A stretch of 64,000 bases of DNA. Origin: Microbacterium aurum (GTDB lineage Bacteria; Actinomycetota; Actinomycetes; Actinomycetales; Microbacteriaceae). Shown one piece after another: positions 30,107-38,532 of the stretch. The stretch covers positions 496,001 to 560,000 of the forward strand of contig NZ_JAFBCQ010000001.1 of assembly GCF_016907815.1 (NCBI RefSeq). The letters run 5' to 3'. Position numbers and translations under genes: made by a program. Numbering within the stretch: the stretch's first letter is position 1; the number at the start of each line of letters is the position of its first letter. The notes beneath the pieces were generated by a model. It saw nothing but the letters and a program-made list of their open reading frames with translations. It was not told the DNA's origin and ran no database searches.

Positions 30107-32143
30107 TCAAGCGGTGGGCCTGTCTTCGTGGTCGATGCCGTGGTGCTCTTTGCCGCGCTCGAAGTTGAGCAGGCGGAGTGCGTTGCCGACGACGATCAGG
30201 GTGGAGCCTTCGTGGATGAGTACGACCGCGCCGATGTTCAGGCCGAGGAAGGTGGCGAGGATGAGGAACGCGACGATCGCGAGGCTGGCGATGAGGTTCT
30301 GCCGGATGATGCGGCTGGTGGCGCGGCTGAGCCGCACGGCGAACGGGACGCGGCCGAGGTCGTCGCTCATCAGCGCGATGTCGCAGGTTTCCAACGCGAC
30401 GGTGGAGCCGGCGGCGCCCATCGCGATGCCGACGTCGGCGCGGGCCATCGCGGGGGCGTCGTTGACGCCGTCGCCGACCATCGCGATCGGTCGGTGGGTT
30501 TCGGCGAGGCGGGTGATCTGAGCGACTTTGTCCTCGGGGAGCAGTTCGCCGATCGCGGTGTCGACGCCGACTTCCCGGCCGACCGCGTCGGCGACGCGCT
30601 GGTTGTCGCCGGAGATCATCACGAGCTGCCCCACGTTCGCGCCCCGGAGCGCGCTGAGCACCTGGGCGGACTCCGCGCGGGACGCATCCATCACGCCGAC
30701 GATGCCGAGGAACCGGTCGCCACGGCGGATGATCATCAGCGTCTGCCCGGAGTCCCGCGCCTGCGTGTACGCGTCGGCGAGCGTGCCGGTCAGCGCGAGT
30801 TGCTGCTCGTCGAACATGCGCAGGTTGCCGACGTCGACCCGCTCGCCGTCGATCGTCGCCGTGACGCCACGCCCGACGACCGCGTTCAGGTCTGTCGCGG
30901 TGAGGCGCTCGGCCTGGGGGACGCGGGGCTCGAGGTCGCGGACGATCGCCTCGGCCAGCGGGTGATCGCTGAGCGCTTCGACAGCGACCAGAGTGCGGAT
31001 CAGCTCGGACTCGGGCACGTCGGCGGCGGGGGTGACGGACGTCACCCGGGGGGCACCCCAGGTCAGGGTGCCGGTCTTGTCGAACGCCATCGCCTTGACC
31101 CGCCCGAGCGTCTCGAGCGGGGCGCCGCCCTTGACGAGCACCCCGGCACGCGCAGCACGGGCGACCCCTGCCAGCACCGCGGCCGGGGTTGCGATCGCGA
31201 GCGCGCAGGGGCTGGCGGCGACGAGCACGGTCATGGCGAGGTAGAACGCGTCGGGGAACGGTTGCGCGAACGCGAGCCAGGAGATCAGGAGGGTGACGGC
31301 GACCCCGAGGATCACGGCGGGCACGTACCAACGCTGGAACCGGTCGATGAACTGCTGTGTGGGGGAGGCGGCCTGGTCGGCGGAGCGGACGAGCTCGACG
31401 ACCTTGCTGAGCGTCGAGTCCGCGGAGGTCGCGGTGACCTCGACCTCGAGCACGCCGGACCCGTTCACGGTGCCGGCGAACACACGGTTGGCGGCGGGCA
31501 GGGTGTCGACGGTGCGCATCGCCCGCTCCGGGTCGGCCACCGGCTCCTTCTCCACCGGAATCGACTCCCCGGTGACCGCGGACTGATCCACCGCGGACAC
31601 CCCGGAGATCACGAACCCGTCTGAGGGAATGCGGGAGTTCGGGCGGATGACGACGATGTCCCCGACGACGATCTCCTCCACCGGCACCTCCACCGGCTCG
31701 TCCCCGCCGCGGCGCACCAGGGCGCTGCGGGGAGCGAGCTCGGCCAGGGACTCGATGGACTTGCTGGCACGGCTGAGGGCGTATTCCTCGAGCGCGTGGC
31801 CGAGGCTGAACAGGAACAGCAGCACCGCCCCTTCCGCCCACCGGCCGATGAGGGCGGCGCCGATCGCGGCCACCAGCATGAGGAAGTCGACCTCGAACTT
31901 CCCTCGCATCGTCGAGGCGATCGCGGTGCGGAACGTGAAGAACCCACCGAAGAAGTAGGTGGCGAGGAAGAACACCAACGGCCACCCGACCATCGGCAGC
32001 CCCAACGCGAACTCGGCGATCATCCCGCCGGCGTAGGTCACGCCCGCGGCGATCGCGAACCACAGCTCCCACCGGGCCGAACCGTGGGAATGGTCGTGCG
32101 TCTCCGCAGCGGGCGCGGTAGTCGTCGGGGAAGAAGCAGTCAT
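30107..32143 (-). CDS. P1B-4-type heavy-metal ATPase (Zn/Co/Cd efflux)
   Basis: 678-aa ATPase with six to eight membrane segments, no HMA domain but a His-rich start (THDHSHG). Motifs: TGESIPVEKE, SPCALAIATPAAVLAG in segment 6, [35 protein letters not shown], and LIHEGSTLIVVGNALRLL in the last segments. SPC together with HEGST defines the P1B-4 class, which exports Co, Zn, Cd or Fe. ATG 32143 is used; an in-frame ATG at 32161 falls within the promoter palindrome. It is divergent from, and probably repressed by, the CzrA-like gene at 32213. Confidence 0.9.
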   Translation of the reverse strand: MTASSPTTTAPAAETHDHSHGSARWELWFAIAAGVTYAGGMIAEFALGLPMVGWPLVFFLATYFFGGFFTFRTAIASTMRGKFEVDFLMLVAAIGAALIGRWAEGAVLLFLFSLGHALEEYALSRASKSIESLAELAPRSALVRRGGDEPVEVPVEEIVVGDIVVIRPNSRIPSDGFVISGVSAVDQSAVTGESIPVEKEPVADPERAMRTVDTLPAANRVFAGTVNGSGVLEVEVTATSADSTLSKVVELVRSADQAASPTQQFIDRFQRWYVPAVILGVAVTLLISWLAFAQPFPDAFYLAMTVLVAASPCALAIATPAAVLAGVARAARAGVLVKGGAPLETLGRVKAMAFDKTGTLTWGAPRVTSVTPAADVPESELIRTLVAVEALSDHPLAEAIVRDLEPRVPQAERLTATDLNAVVGRGVTATIDGERVDVGNLRMFDEQQLALTGTLADAYTQARDSGQTLMIIRRGDRFLGIVGVMDASRAESAQVLSALRGANVGQLVMISGDNQRVADAVGREVGVDTAIGELLPEDKVAQITRLAETHRPIAMVGDGVNDAPAMARADVGIAMGAAGSTVALETCDIALMSDDLGRVPFAVRLSRATSRIIRQNLIASLAIVAFLILATFLGLNIGAVVLIHEGSTLIVVGNALRLLNFERGKEHHGIDHEDRPTA

Positions 32144-32152
32144 GCGACCAGG

Positions 32153-32176
32153 ATACATCACAAGATCATGATATAT
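32153..32176. promoter_or_regulatory. AT-rich divergent operator for the ArsR/P1B-4 pair
   Basis: Half-sites ATACATCA (32153-32160) and TGATATAT (32169-32176) form an inverted repeat with one mismatch around 8 bases. The whole 32150-32195 stretch is AT-rich in GC-rich surroundings, as expected for back-to-back promoters. An ArsR-family dimer is the likely ligand. Confidence 0.55.
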
Positions 32177-32212
32177 TGTAGTTGTGAATGATTATCGTGG
32201 TCGGAGGGCACA

Positions 32213-32554
32213 ATGGTGAGCATGGCCGGTACTGAGACGCGTCGGGAAGCAGGCACCCTGTCCGTAGCGGATGCTGAGCGTCTCGCCGAGATCATGCAGG
32301 CACTGGCGTCACCTGTGCGGCTGCGCATTCTGAGCGCGCTGAGTGTTCAGCCGAGCACCGTGACCGACCTCAGCGAACAGCTGCACATCGGACAGACGAC
32401 CACATCGAACCATTTGCGGCTGCTGCGGCATCTGAGCCTGGTCCTTGGCACGCGCGACGGCCGGCACATCCACTACTCGCTCTTCGACGACCACGTCTCC
32501 GAACTGCTCGAGGAGGCCATCGGGCACCTCGAGCATCTGCCCGGCGGAGGATGA
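32213..32554 (+). CDS. CzrA/SmtB-like ArsR-family Zn/Co sensor
   Basis: 113-aa winged-helix repressor with ALASPVRLRILSALSV, recognition helix GQTTTSNHLRLLRHL and wing TRDGRHIHYSL. It has no Cys; instead helix 5 carries D92, H94, H105 and H108 in the spacing D-x-H-x10-H-x2-H, the exact alpha-5 zinc/cobalt site of CzrA. It should derepress the divergent P1B-4 ATPase when Zn or Co is in excess. A GGAGGG precedes ATG 32213 closely; ATG 32222 is an alternative. Confidence 0.87.
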   Translation: MVSMAGTETRREAGTLSVADAERLAEIMQALASPVRLRILSALSVQPSTVTDLSEQLHIGQTTTSNHLRLLRHLSLVLGTRDGRHIHYSLFDDHVSELLEEAIGHLEHLPGGG

Positions 32555-32692
32555 CGCCTGCCGGAGCTCCCCGATTGACGAGAGTATTCCCGTTCACGTC
32601 GGGGGGCGCTGCTGCGGCCGGGGAGAGCGCGTCGCTGCCGGTTCGGACACGCTGCATGGTGTGTAGCCGATCGCCGCGACGGCCATGAGCTC

Positions 32693-32880
32693 TTGTAAGA
32701 ATCCGCCACTACTCGCGGAATCCTGAACCCGAAACCCCAGCCAACTACCGTGGAATCGCGGCATTCCTCGCCATCTCGAGCGGGAACCTACAGGTAGGTG
32801 TAGGTTCCGGTTGGAGTTGTCCGTTTCGCAGCTGAAATGTCCACGCGATGTCCATCTGGACATTTCCGGTTCCCAGTCGC
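32693..32880. repeat. Att-like repeat block, right copy
   Basis: Homologous to 7668-7785 over about 120 bp (shared CGGAATCCTG, CGTGGAATC, GGGAACCTACA). The core is a perfect 10-bp inverted repeat GGAACCTACA-N6-TGTAGGTTCC (32783-32808). Downstream come repeats of TGTCC at 32818, 32838 and 32849 and an opposing GGACATTTCC. It resembles a recombinase core with arm-type sites. Confidence 0.55.
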
Positions 32881-33139
32881 CCATGATGGCCCTCGTCTCA
32901 GAGCACCCGGCTCAATCAGTGAAGGAGTTCCCACGGGGACCGTTCGTCGATCCGCATCTACCGGTCGTTTGATCTCCAAGGCCGCCGCGGACCGCTGGCC
33001 CGGAAAGACCACCACCGAACGTGTCGGATCCGGCACGAGCAACTCGACCACGGTGCACCGCTCAGCATCGACGGCCCGGTTCGTGACTGAATCGACCGCC
33101 AATCCCAACCCGAGCGGCACGATCAGCCAGCGGATCTGA
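32837..33139 (+). CDS. Small protein with duplicated RSAST(G/A)RF motif
   Basis: Open frame of up to 100 aa. Its C-terminal 65 residues contain two related units: VRRSASTGRLISKAAADRWP and VHRSASTARFVTESTANPNP, each followed by a T-rich ending (KTTTERV, GTISQRI). Small proteins with such repeated RSA-TGRFV units are common hypothetical proteins in actinobacteria. A good GAAGGAG site at 32921 is not followed by a normal start codon; only the distant ATG 32837 is in frame. Either initiation is non-canonical or the gene is decayed. A strong hairpin follows the stop directly. Confidence 0.45.
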   Translation: MSTRCPSGHFRFPVAHDGPRLRAPGSISEGVPTGTVRRSASTGRLISKAAADRWPGKTTTERVGSGTSNSTTVHRSASTARFVTESTANPNPSGTISQRI

Positions 33140-33147
33140 TCGTGACA

Positions 33148-33181
33148 CGAGAGCCTGCACGCGTAGACGTGCAGGCTCTCG
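33148..33181 (+). terminator. Perfect 14-bp hairpin after the small ORF
   Basis: CGAGAGCCTGCACG and CGTGCAGGCTCTCG form a perfect stem with the 6-nt loop CGTAGA, 9 nt after the stop of the small frame. There is no T-run, which is common for actinobacterial terminators. Confidence 0.75.
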
Positions 33182-33311
33182 TCGCGTACGGCGAAGATCG
33201 AACGGCCACGAGGCGGCTGGGGCCGAGAAGAACCGGGCATGATCAAAATCCTCCCCGCCAGTGCTTTCCGTCCCGAACGATCAGTTGTCACCGACCAGTT
33301 CCTCTCGCCCC

Positions 33312-33343
33312 TCGCCCCACGCGGATACGCGCTCCGGCTGGAC
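33312..33343. repeat. 32-bp sequence duplicated at 35211
   Basis: Matches 35211-35242 at 29 of 32 positions, starting TCGCCCCACGCG and ending TGGAC. Part of the 900-bp stretch 32555-33455, in which I see repeat blocks, one small frame, one hairpin and a promoter but no recognisable full gene. Confidence 0.6.
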
Positions 33344-33389
33344 GTGGCGCCGAATACCGCGGCTCCCGCTTCGCACAGGTGAAGAAACA

Positions 33390-33425
33390 TTGACACAGAG
33401 TCAGATCTTCATTACATTGCAATGT
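33390..33425 (+). promoter_or_regulatory. Sigma70-like promoter with palindromic operator
   Basis: TTGACA (33390-33395), a 17-bp spacer and TACATT (33413-33418) form a near-consensus promoter. A perfect 12-bp palindrome ACATTGCAATGT (33414-33425) overlaps the -10 box. It should drive the membrane protein/XRE/oxidoreductase unit, and the XRE product is the obvious candidate binder. Confidence 0.65.
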
Positions 33426-33455
33426 GTACAGATTTCTTGACAGCAGGAGAACTCG

Positions 33456-33863
33456 ATGTCGTATGAGGAGAGAAACACCTGGGCGTTCATCGCGATCGCT
33501 CCGGTCGGGTATGCGCTGTACCTCGTGCTCAGCTTCATGACCGGCGGCGGACCGCTCGATGCCGAGACATATGTATGGCCGATGGTGTGGGCGATCACCG
33601 GGGGAATCCTCGCCGGCATCCTGTCAGGGATCGTGATCGGCATGGCCGGATCCCGTCGCGTCGATCAGCGGGACAAGGAGATCGGATGGTTCGGCTCGCG
33701 GATCGGTAACATGATGATCGTTCTGGGGGGCGTGGGCGCGCTCGTCCTCTGCTTCATCGACGCCTCGCAGGTCTACATCGCGAATGTGCTCTACCTCGGC
33801 TTCGTTCTCGCTGCGATCCTCCAGTCCGCGGCGAAGCTCGCCGCCTACCGGCGCGGCCTCTGA
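33456..33863 (+). CDS. Small four-helix membrane protein next to XRE regulator
   Basis: 135-aa integral membrane protein with about four hydrophobic segments and short charged loops (GSRRVDQRDKEIGWFGSRIG). Such proteins are commonly paired with small YgzD-like XRE regulators, as here, but their role is unknown. A CAGGAGA site precedes ATG 33456. The stop is one base before the GTG of the regulator. Confidence 0.75.
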   Translation: MSYEERNTWAFIAIAPVGYALYLVLSFMTGGGPLDAETYVWPMVWAITGGILAGILSGIVIGMAGSRRVDQRDKEIGWFGSRIGNMMIVLGGVGALVLCFIDASQVYIANVLYLGFVLAAILQSAAKLAAYRRGL

Positions 33864-33864
33864 C

Positions 33865-34098
33865 GTGGCCAAACCGAAGCCCACCCGGGTCACCAACCGG
33901 ATCCGCACCCTGCGCTTCTCCGCAGGGGAGATGACGCAAGCCGCACTCGCCGATCGCGTCGGCGTGACCCGCCAGACGATCATCGCGATCGAACAGGGAA
34001 AGTACTCGCCGTCACTGGAGGTGGCGTTTCAGATCGCACGTGTCTTCGGCGTCGGCCTCGACGACGCCTTCAGCTACGAGACAGAGGAGAGCAGTTGA
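33865..34098 (+). CDS. XRE-family transcriptional regulator
   Basis: 77-aa single-domain helix-turn-helix protein (TQAALADRVGVTRQTIIAIE, then QGKYSPSLEVAFQIARVFGV), typical of the short Cro-like YgzD group. GTG 33865 gives the normal N-terminus. Its TGA overlaps the ATG of the oxidoreductase gene. It probably represses its own operon through the palindrome at 33414. Confidence 0.85.
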   Translation: MAKPKPTRVTNRIRTLRFSAGEMTQAALADRVGVTRQTIIAIEQGKYSPSLEVAFQIARVFGVGLDDAFSYETEESS

Positions 34099-35054
34099 TG
34101 CGAGCAGTTGTCAGGCACGAGTACGGTGACACATCCGTCTTGCGTGTGGAAGAGGTCGATGACCCGGCGCCCGAGCCGGGCCGGGTTGTTGTTGAGGTCG
34201 CCGCGGCCGGGGTCAACATGGCTGAGTGGCACATGATGTCCGGCGAGCCGACGATGATGCGGCTGGCAACGGGACTTCGTAGGCCGAAGCGACCTGAGCT
34301 CGGGCAGGACGTCGCCGGCATCGTCGCGAGCGTCGGCCCGGGCGTCGAGAGCTTCGCGGTGGGCGATCGCGTCTTCGGCTCGGCTCGCGCCTCGTGGGCC
34401 ACTCTCGCGTCGGCGAGTGCGGATCTGCTTCAGCTGGTGCCGCCGGGGATGAGTCTCGCACAGGCGGCCGCCGTGCCGATGTCGGGATACACCGCTCTGC
34501 AAGCGCTCCGGACTCTCGGCACTCTCGCCGGTAAGACCGTCGCGATCACCGGAGCGGGCGGGGGCGTCGGATCGTATATCGTGCAGCTGGCCGCGAAGCG
34601 CGGCGCGCACGTCACGGCAGTCTGTAGCGCGTCCAAGGCGGGCTTCGTCCGCGGCCTGGGCGCCCGTGACGTCATCGACTACGCGAGCACCGACCCGACC
34701 GCGGGCGGTCAGCGTTTCGACGCGGTGTTGGACTTCGCCGGCGGTCTGCCCCTCGCCGCCTGGCGCCGCGCCACCATCCCGGGCGGCACTCTCGTGCTGG
34801 GTGGCAGTGAGCGGGGCGGACGAGTGCTCGGCCCTCTCGATCGATCCCTACGCGCACCCTTCACCCGCGGGATCAAGATAATCACGCTCATGGCTGCAGC
34901 TCGCGGGGAGGATATCGCGGAGCTTGCAGCGGCGCTCTCGTCCGGGGAGCTGCGCTCCACCCACTCACAGACCTATACGTTCGATCACGCCGCCGAGGCG
35001 GTCGACGCGCTTCGCGGCTCGGTCCACGCGGGGAAGATTGTGCTGACCCCCTGA
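34098..35054 (+). CDS. NAD(P)-dependent quinone oxidoreductase-like MDR protein
   Basis: 318-aa medium-chain dehydrogenase/reductase of the zinc-free quinone reductase type. The catalytic N-terminal fold (AAAGVNMAEWHMMSGEP, GQDVAGIVASVG) is followed by a Rossmann domain with the nucleotide site GAGGGVGSYIVQLA. There are no structural zinc Cys. It is translated with the XRE gene (TGATG overlap) and so probably induced with it, perhaps in redox or electrophile stress. TTG 34095 is an alternative start. Confidence 0.85.
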   Translation: MRAVVRHEYGDTSVLRVEEVDDPAPEPGRVVVEVAAAGVNMAEWHMMSGEPTMMRLATGLRRPKRPELGQDVAGIVASVGPGVESFAVGDRVFGSARASWATLASASADLLQLVPPGMSLAQAAAVPMSGYTALQALRTLGTLAGKTVAITGAGGGVGSYIVQLAAKRGAHVTAVCSASKAGFVRGLGARDVIDYASTDPTAGGQRFDAVLDFAGGLPLAAWRRATIPGGTLVLGGSERGGRVLGPLDRSLRAPFTRGIKIITLMAAARGEDIAELAAALSSGELRSTHSQTYTFDHAAEAVDALRGSVHAGKIVLTP

Positions 35055-35210
35055 CAGGCGACGGCGCACGTGGTGAGCGTCTCATTCGGGATGCCGATCG
35101 CGTCCCAACCGCTCGATCGCGGCGCAGGGTGGCGCAACGCCATGATGACCTCGGGAGCGTCGACCGACCCGCATGTACCGGATCGAATAGCCAGCGCGAC
35201 TATGGACAAC

Positions 35211-35242
35211 TCGCCCCACGCGAACACGCGCTCCGGGTGGAC
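35211..35242. repeat. 32-bp sequence duplicated from 33312
   Basis: Second copy of the 33312-33343 sequence (three mismatches). It lies in the 530-bp gene-free gap 35055-35584, which holds this repeat and the degenerate att-like motifs but no convincing gene. Confidence 0.6.
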
Positions 35243-35298
35243 AAGTCGGCCGCCCATAGCGCGGAAAGTCGTCATGCGCGTGGACATCTCTGACCGCT

Positions 35299-35505
35299 TC
35301 CTACAGTAGGTGTAGGGATTTTCTTGACCTGCCATCTCTCGGATGAGATGTCCACGCGGCGTCTCTAGTGCGCACATGAGCATCGCAGGTGATCGAACTT
35401 GCGGAGGAGCGGCTTGTCGCCGCATGGATGCCCGCTGTTTTCTCTCGTCTGGGAACCACCCACCCGGCGATCTACAGTGATTGCAGGTTCCGCGCCGAAA
35501 TGACA
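35299..35505. repeat. Degenerate att-like repeat blocks
   Basis: TCCTACA-N5-TGTAGGGA (35299-35317) resembles the motif at 7656. It is followed by TGTCCACGCGGCG, as beside the 32.8-kb copy. A weaker copy with GGAACC (35453) and CAGGTTCC (35481-35488) precedes CGAAATGACA, which also occurs at 7879. These mark the probable right edge of the accessory region. Confidence 0.45.
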
Positions 35506-35584
35506 TGTTTCCTCCCGGCTAGAGCGCCCGCGTATGCGTCACAGCACCCGCAGCTCGAGCGAACCACTGGGTAGTGTTGCGGGC

Positions 35585-36076
35585 ATGTACTCTCGTTGCG
35601 CCACATTCGCGCTCGTCGGTGCGCTCGCTGTCGGCTTGGTCGGGTGTGCCCCGGAAGCCGAGCCGGACTGGGCGGCGGCGGAGGCCGCTGCGCAGGAATT
35701 CGAGGGCGTCGCCTCGAGTCAAGAGGGCTTCCTCGGCTCCGGCAGCTTCCGGGTGGAAGGTGATGAATCACAGGCATCAGGCGAGAGCGGTGTCGTGTTG
35801 TCCTACCCTGACGATGCGCGCGTCGACGGTGCCACTACCGCCTGCTTCGGCGACGGAACGGCGCGGGTCGGTTTCACCGTGCGGGTGGGATCGTCATGGA
35901 TCGGCGTGACGTCCGTCGAGATCGAGTGTGATGGTGCGGAGCAGGTGATCCGCTTCGACGAGGCCTTCGACGCGGTCAATGCCGTGACGATCGACGGTGC
36001 TCGGACCCAGGGCGCCGGCGGAGTACTCGTAGCCGTCGTGTCGGGGATGGGATCGCCGGGGACGGTCACCCCGTAG
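35585..36076 (+). CDS. Lipoprotein of unknown function
   Basis: 163-aa exported lipoprotein: signal peptide ending LVGC (Cys about 21) and a mature domain rich in Gly, Asp and Val with two further Cys (TTACFGDG and IECDGAEQ) that could form a disulfide. No family recognised. TAGTGT seven bases before ATG 35585 supports a leaderless start there and not at upstream ATG 35534. Confidence 0.7.
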   Translation: MYSRCATFALVGALAVGLVGCAPEAEPDWAAAEAAAQEFEGVASSQEGFLGSGSFRVEGDESQASGESGVVLSYPDDARVDGATTACFGDGTARVGFTVRVGSSWIGVTSVEIECDGAEQVIRFDEAFDAVNAVTIDGARTQGAGGVLVAVVSGMGSPGTVTP

Positions 36077-36124
36077 GTCATCGACGTGACTCGTGGTGGC
36101 CCGTGAACGATATGGTGCGCGTCG

Positions 36125-36916
36125 ATGCGTGAGTTCTTCGGTGGCGTCGGGATGCTGGGGCGCGGGTTCGCGTATTGGCGCCGCCGCCCGAGCCTCATGC
36201 TGCTCGGTCTGGTCCCGGCCGTCATCGTCGCGCTCGTGCTGCTCGGCGGACTGATCGCCCTCGCGAGCGTTCTCCCTCGCCTCACCGAGGTGCTGACTCC
36301 GTTCGCCGACGGCTGGCCCACACTCTGGGCGACCGTCATCCGCATCACCGTCGGCACGGCGACAGTCGGCGCCGCTCTCGTGCTCGTCGCGATCTCGTTC
36401 ACCGCGCTCACCCTGTTCGTCGGTGAGCCGTTCTACGCGCGGATCTGGCGCGCTGTCGAATCCGATGGTGGAACCGGCGCCATCAACGCGCCCTACGGAT
36501 TCTGGCGCTCACTGGGCGACGCCGTCTCTCTCATCGCGCGCGGCGCGGTCATCGCCCTGCTCGCGCTCGTCCTGGGCTTCCTCCCCCTCGTCGGAGGCCT
36601 CGTCAGCACCGTCGTCGGCGTCACGCTCACCGGCTGGATCGTCGCCGACGAACTCACCTCGCGCGCTTTCACGGCGCGCGGTCTCACCGGACCCGAACGC
36701 CGCGCACTCCGTCGCGCTCACCGCGCGCGTGTGCTCGGCTTCGGCGTCGCCACCCAGCTGTGCTTCCTCGTGCCGCTCGGCGCCGTCGTCGCCATGCCGG
36801 CGGCCGTCGCGGGCTCAACCCTCCTCGCGCGCTCCCTCCTCGACGACGCGCCGCAGCCGACGGGCCTGACGACGGCACCACACGCTCAGAACGCGGCGGG
36901 GTCGGTGGAATCGTAG
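36125..36916 (+). CDS. EI24/CysZ-like membrane protein
   Basis: 263-aa membrane protein with about six hydrophobic segments and the family block FVGEPFYARIWRAVE, the EI24 (CysZ-like) pattern. CysZ members move sulfate; for the actinobacterial group the substrate is unknown. A TATGGT box lies 8 nt before ATG 36125. The 3' end overlaps the convergent DUF222 gene by 31 nt. Confidence 0.8.
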   Translation: MREFFGGVGMLGRGFAYWRRRPSLMLLGLVPAVIVALVLLGGLIALASVLPRLTEVLTPFADGWPTLWATVIRITVGTATVGAALVLVAISFTALTLFVGEPFYARIWRAVESDGGTGAINAPYGFWRSLGDAVSLIARGAVIALLALVLGFLPLVGGLVSTVVGVTLTGWIVADELTSRAFTARGLTGPERRALRRAHRARVLGFGVATQLCFLVPLGAVVAMPAAVAGSTLLARSLLDDAPQPTGLTTAPHAQNAAGSVES

Positions 36917-38397
36917 GGCGTCGCGAGCAGTCGCGCCCAGGGCCGCGCCGTGCGGGCCTCGTCCACGGGCGGGGCGTTGTTCCGGTATCTTCGCCGCGTC
37001 GGCGAGATGAACTCAAGCACTCCGGCCCCGAGCTGCACCACCTGCCACGGCGAAGCATGCTTCAGGCGGTGATGCCTCTTGCACAGGATCGCGAGGTTCC
37101 CGGCGCACGTCGGCCCGCCCTCGGAGAACGGGATCGTGTGATCGGCCTCGCTCCGGCGCGCGAGCCGCCGGCATCCCGGCCAACGGCACTGCCGATCCCG
37201 CGCATCGAGCAGTCGCCGCAGCTTCTTGCTGGGGCGATACGTATCCAGCCGCAGCGGCTCCTCCGTGACCGGATGCACCATCACGCGCTCCCAGCAGGGC
37301 GCGGATGCCGCGAGCGTGCGCGCCGTGTCCGCGTCGATCGGTCCGCAGCCGGCGAGGATCGCGGGCTGGTCATCGATTCCGGCGAGCGTGAGGATCGGGA
37401 TCGTGACCTGCACGGTCGCCCGGATCGCACCGAGGGCCCCCTCCTCGCCGTGCGCGGCGGGAGCTCCGCACAGCAGCATGTCGAGCATGATGTCGGCGCG
37501 CCGCTGATCGAGCGTGCGCTCATCGGCCGGCTCGCACTCGCCGTCGCGATCGCCCCCGCCATCCGCATCGCCCTCGCGATCGCCACACGTATCCGCATCG
37601 GGATCGGCGCTTCCGGCATCCGCGGCGCCGTCCTCGACATCGTCGTCCGCGTCGAACGCGACGGGACCCTCCCCGTCGAGCGCGCGCGCCATGTCGGTCA
37701 GCCGCTCGAACGCCGCCTGGATGAGCGCATCCGGACCGTCGAGCAGCAGGCGGGACAGTCCGTCCTCGAGCCCGTAGGTCTTCACCTGCCGCTGCGCGAG
37801 AGCGGCGCGCTGACGCTCTTCGACCATCTCCGGCTGCAGCCGCGCGGCGATGACTCGCGCCGACTCGCGCAGCTCGGGCGCCGTCGCCGTCTCGGCCAGC
37901 GGCAGCACCAGCTCTTCGTACTGTCCGCGGTGCGCGTCGTCCAGCGGCATGCCGCCGTCGATGATCGCGGACGCATGCCGCTCATCGATCCGCCCTTCCC
38001 GCAGCGCCTCCAGCGTCGCCGGATACGTGCGGACGAGCGCGTCACCGTCGCCGAGCCACGAGGCGATCGTGCGCTCGCCGACGCGCAGGGCGCACGCGAG
38101 CTCCGCGATGACCTCGCGCAGCGGGATCGTGTCGCCGAACTCCCGGTTGCCCTTCGCCGCCCGGCGCTGCGCGACGCGCAGCGCGACCAGCTGCAACGCC
38201 TCGGCGAAGAGCTCCGCGCGCTGGGCCTGCAGACGCGCCATGTCGATGCGGTTCTGCTCAGCGCGGCTCACGAGGGCCGACAGCTCCGCCCAGTGGGGAT
38301 CGATGCAGTGGGGATCGATGCCGCGCGGATCCATCCCGCCCGACGCGGACGCGTCGCGGAACTCGACGGGTCCCGAGGGGTCGGGCTGCGGTTCCAT
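36886..38397 (-). CDS. DUF222/HNH endonuclease (13E12-type repeat protein)
   Basis: 503-aa protein. The N-terminal DUF222 helical domain (VSRAEQNRIDMARLQAQR onward) is interrupted near residues 240-290 by an unusually Asp-rich stretch. A C-terminal HNH nuclease motif follows: CRWPGCRRLARRSEADHTIP and GNLAILCKRHHRLKH. These multicopy proteins in high-GC actinobacteria are mobile-element-like and of unclear role. ATG 38397 has TGGAG upstream; frames extending further up overlap the promoter at 38486. Confidence 0.88.
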   Translation of the reverse strand: MEPQPDPSGPVEFRDASASGGMDPRGIDPHCIDPHWAELSALVSRAEQNRIDMARLQAQRAELFAEALQLVALRVAQRRAAKGNREFGDTIPLREVIAELACALRVGERTIASWLGDGDALVRTYPATLEALREGRIDERHASAIIDGGMPLDDAHRGQYEELVLPLAETATAPELRESARVIAARLQPEMVEERQRAALAQRQVKTYGLEDGLSRLLLDGPDALIQAAFERLTDMARALDGEGPVAFDADDDVEDGAADAGSADPDADTCGDREGDADGGGDRDGECEPADERTLDQRRADIMLDMLLCGAPAAHGEEGALGAIRATVQVTIPILTLAGIDDQPAILAGCGPIDADTARTLAASAPCWERVMVHPVTEEPLRLDTYRPSKKLRRLLDARDRQCRWPGCRRLARRSEADHTIPFSEGGPTCAGNLAILCKRHHRLKHASPWQVVQLGAGVLEFISPTRRRYRNNAPPVDEARTARPWARLLATPYDSTDPAAF

Positions 38398-38485
38398 GGG
38401 GTACTCCAGACGTCGTTCGACAACGTCCGGAGGCTTTGGCCGGCTCACCCACAGCAGCCGCATGAATGGCGCAACTGCCACTTTC

Positions 38486-38514
38486 AGAATAGAAGACAGT
38501 GACGAAAAACGCAA
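38486..38514 (-). promoter_or_regulatory. Sigma70-type promoter for the DUF222/HNH gene
   Basis: On the minus strand TTGCGT (38514-38509), 17 bases, then TATTCT (38491-38486) in an AT-rich 80-bp island. The expected RNA start near 38479 leaves a leader of about 80 nt before ATG 38397, which has a ribosome site. Confidence 0.6.
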
Positions 38515-38532
38515 GCCTAGATAAAAAGTTTC

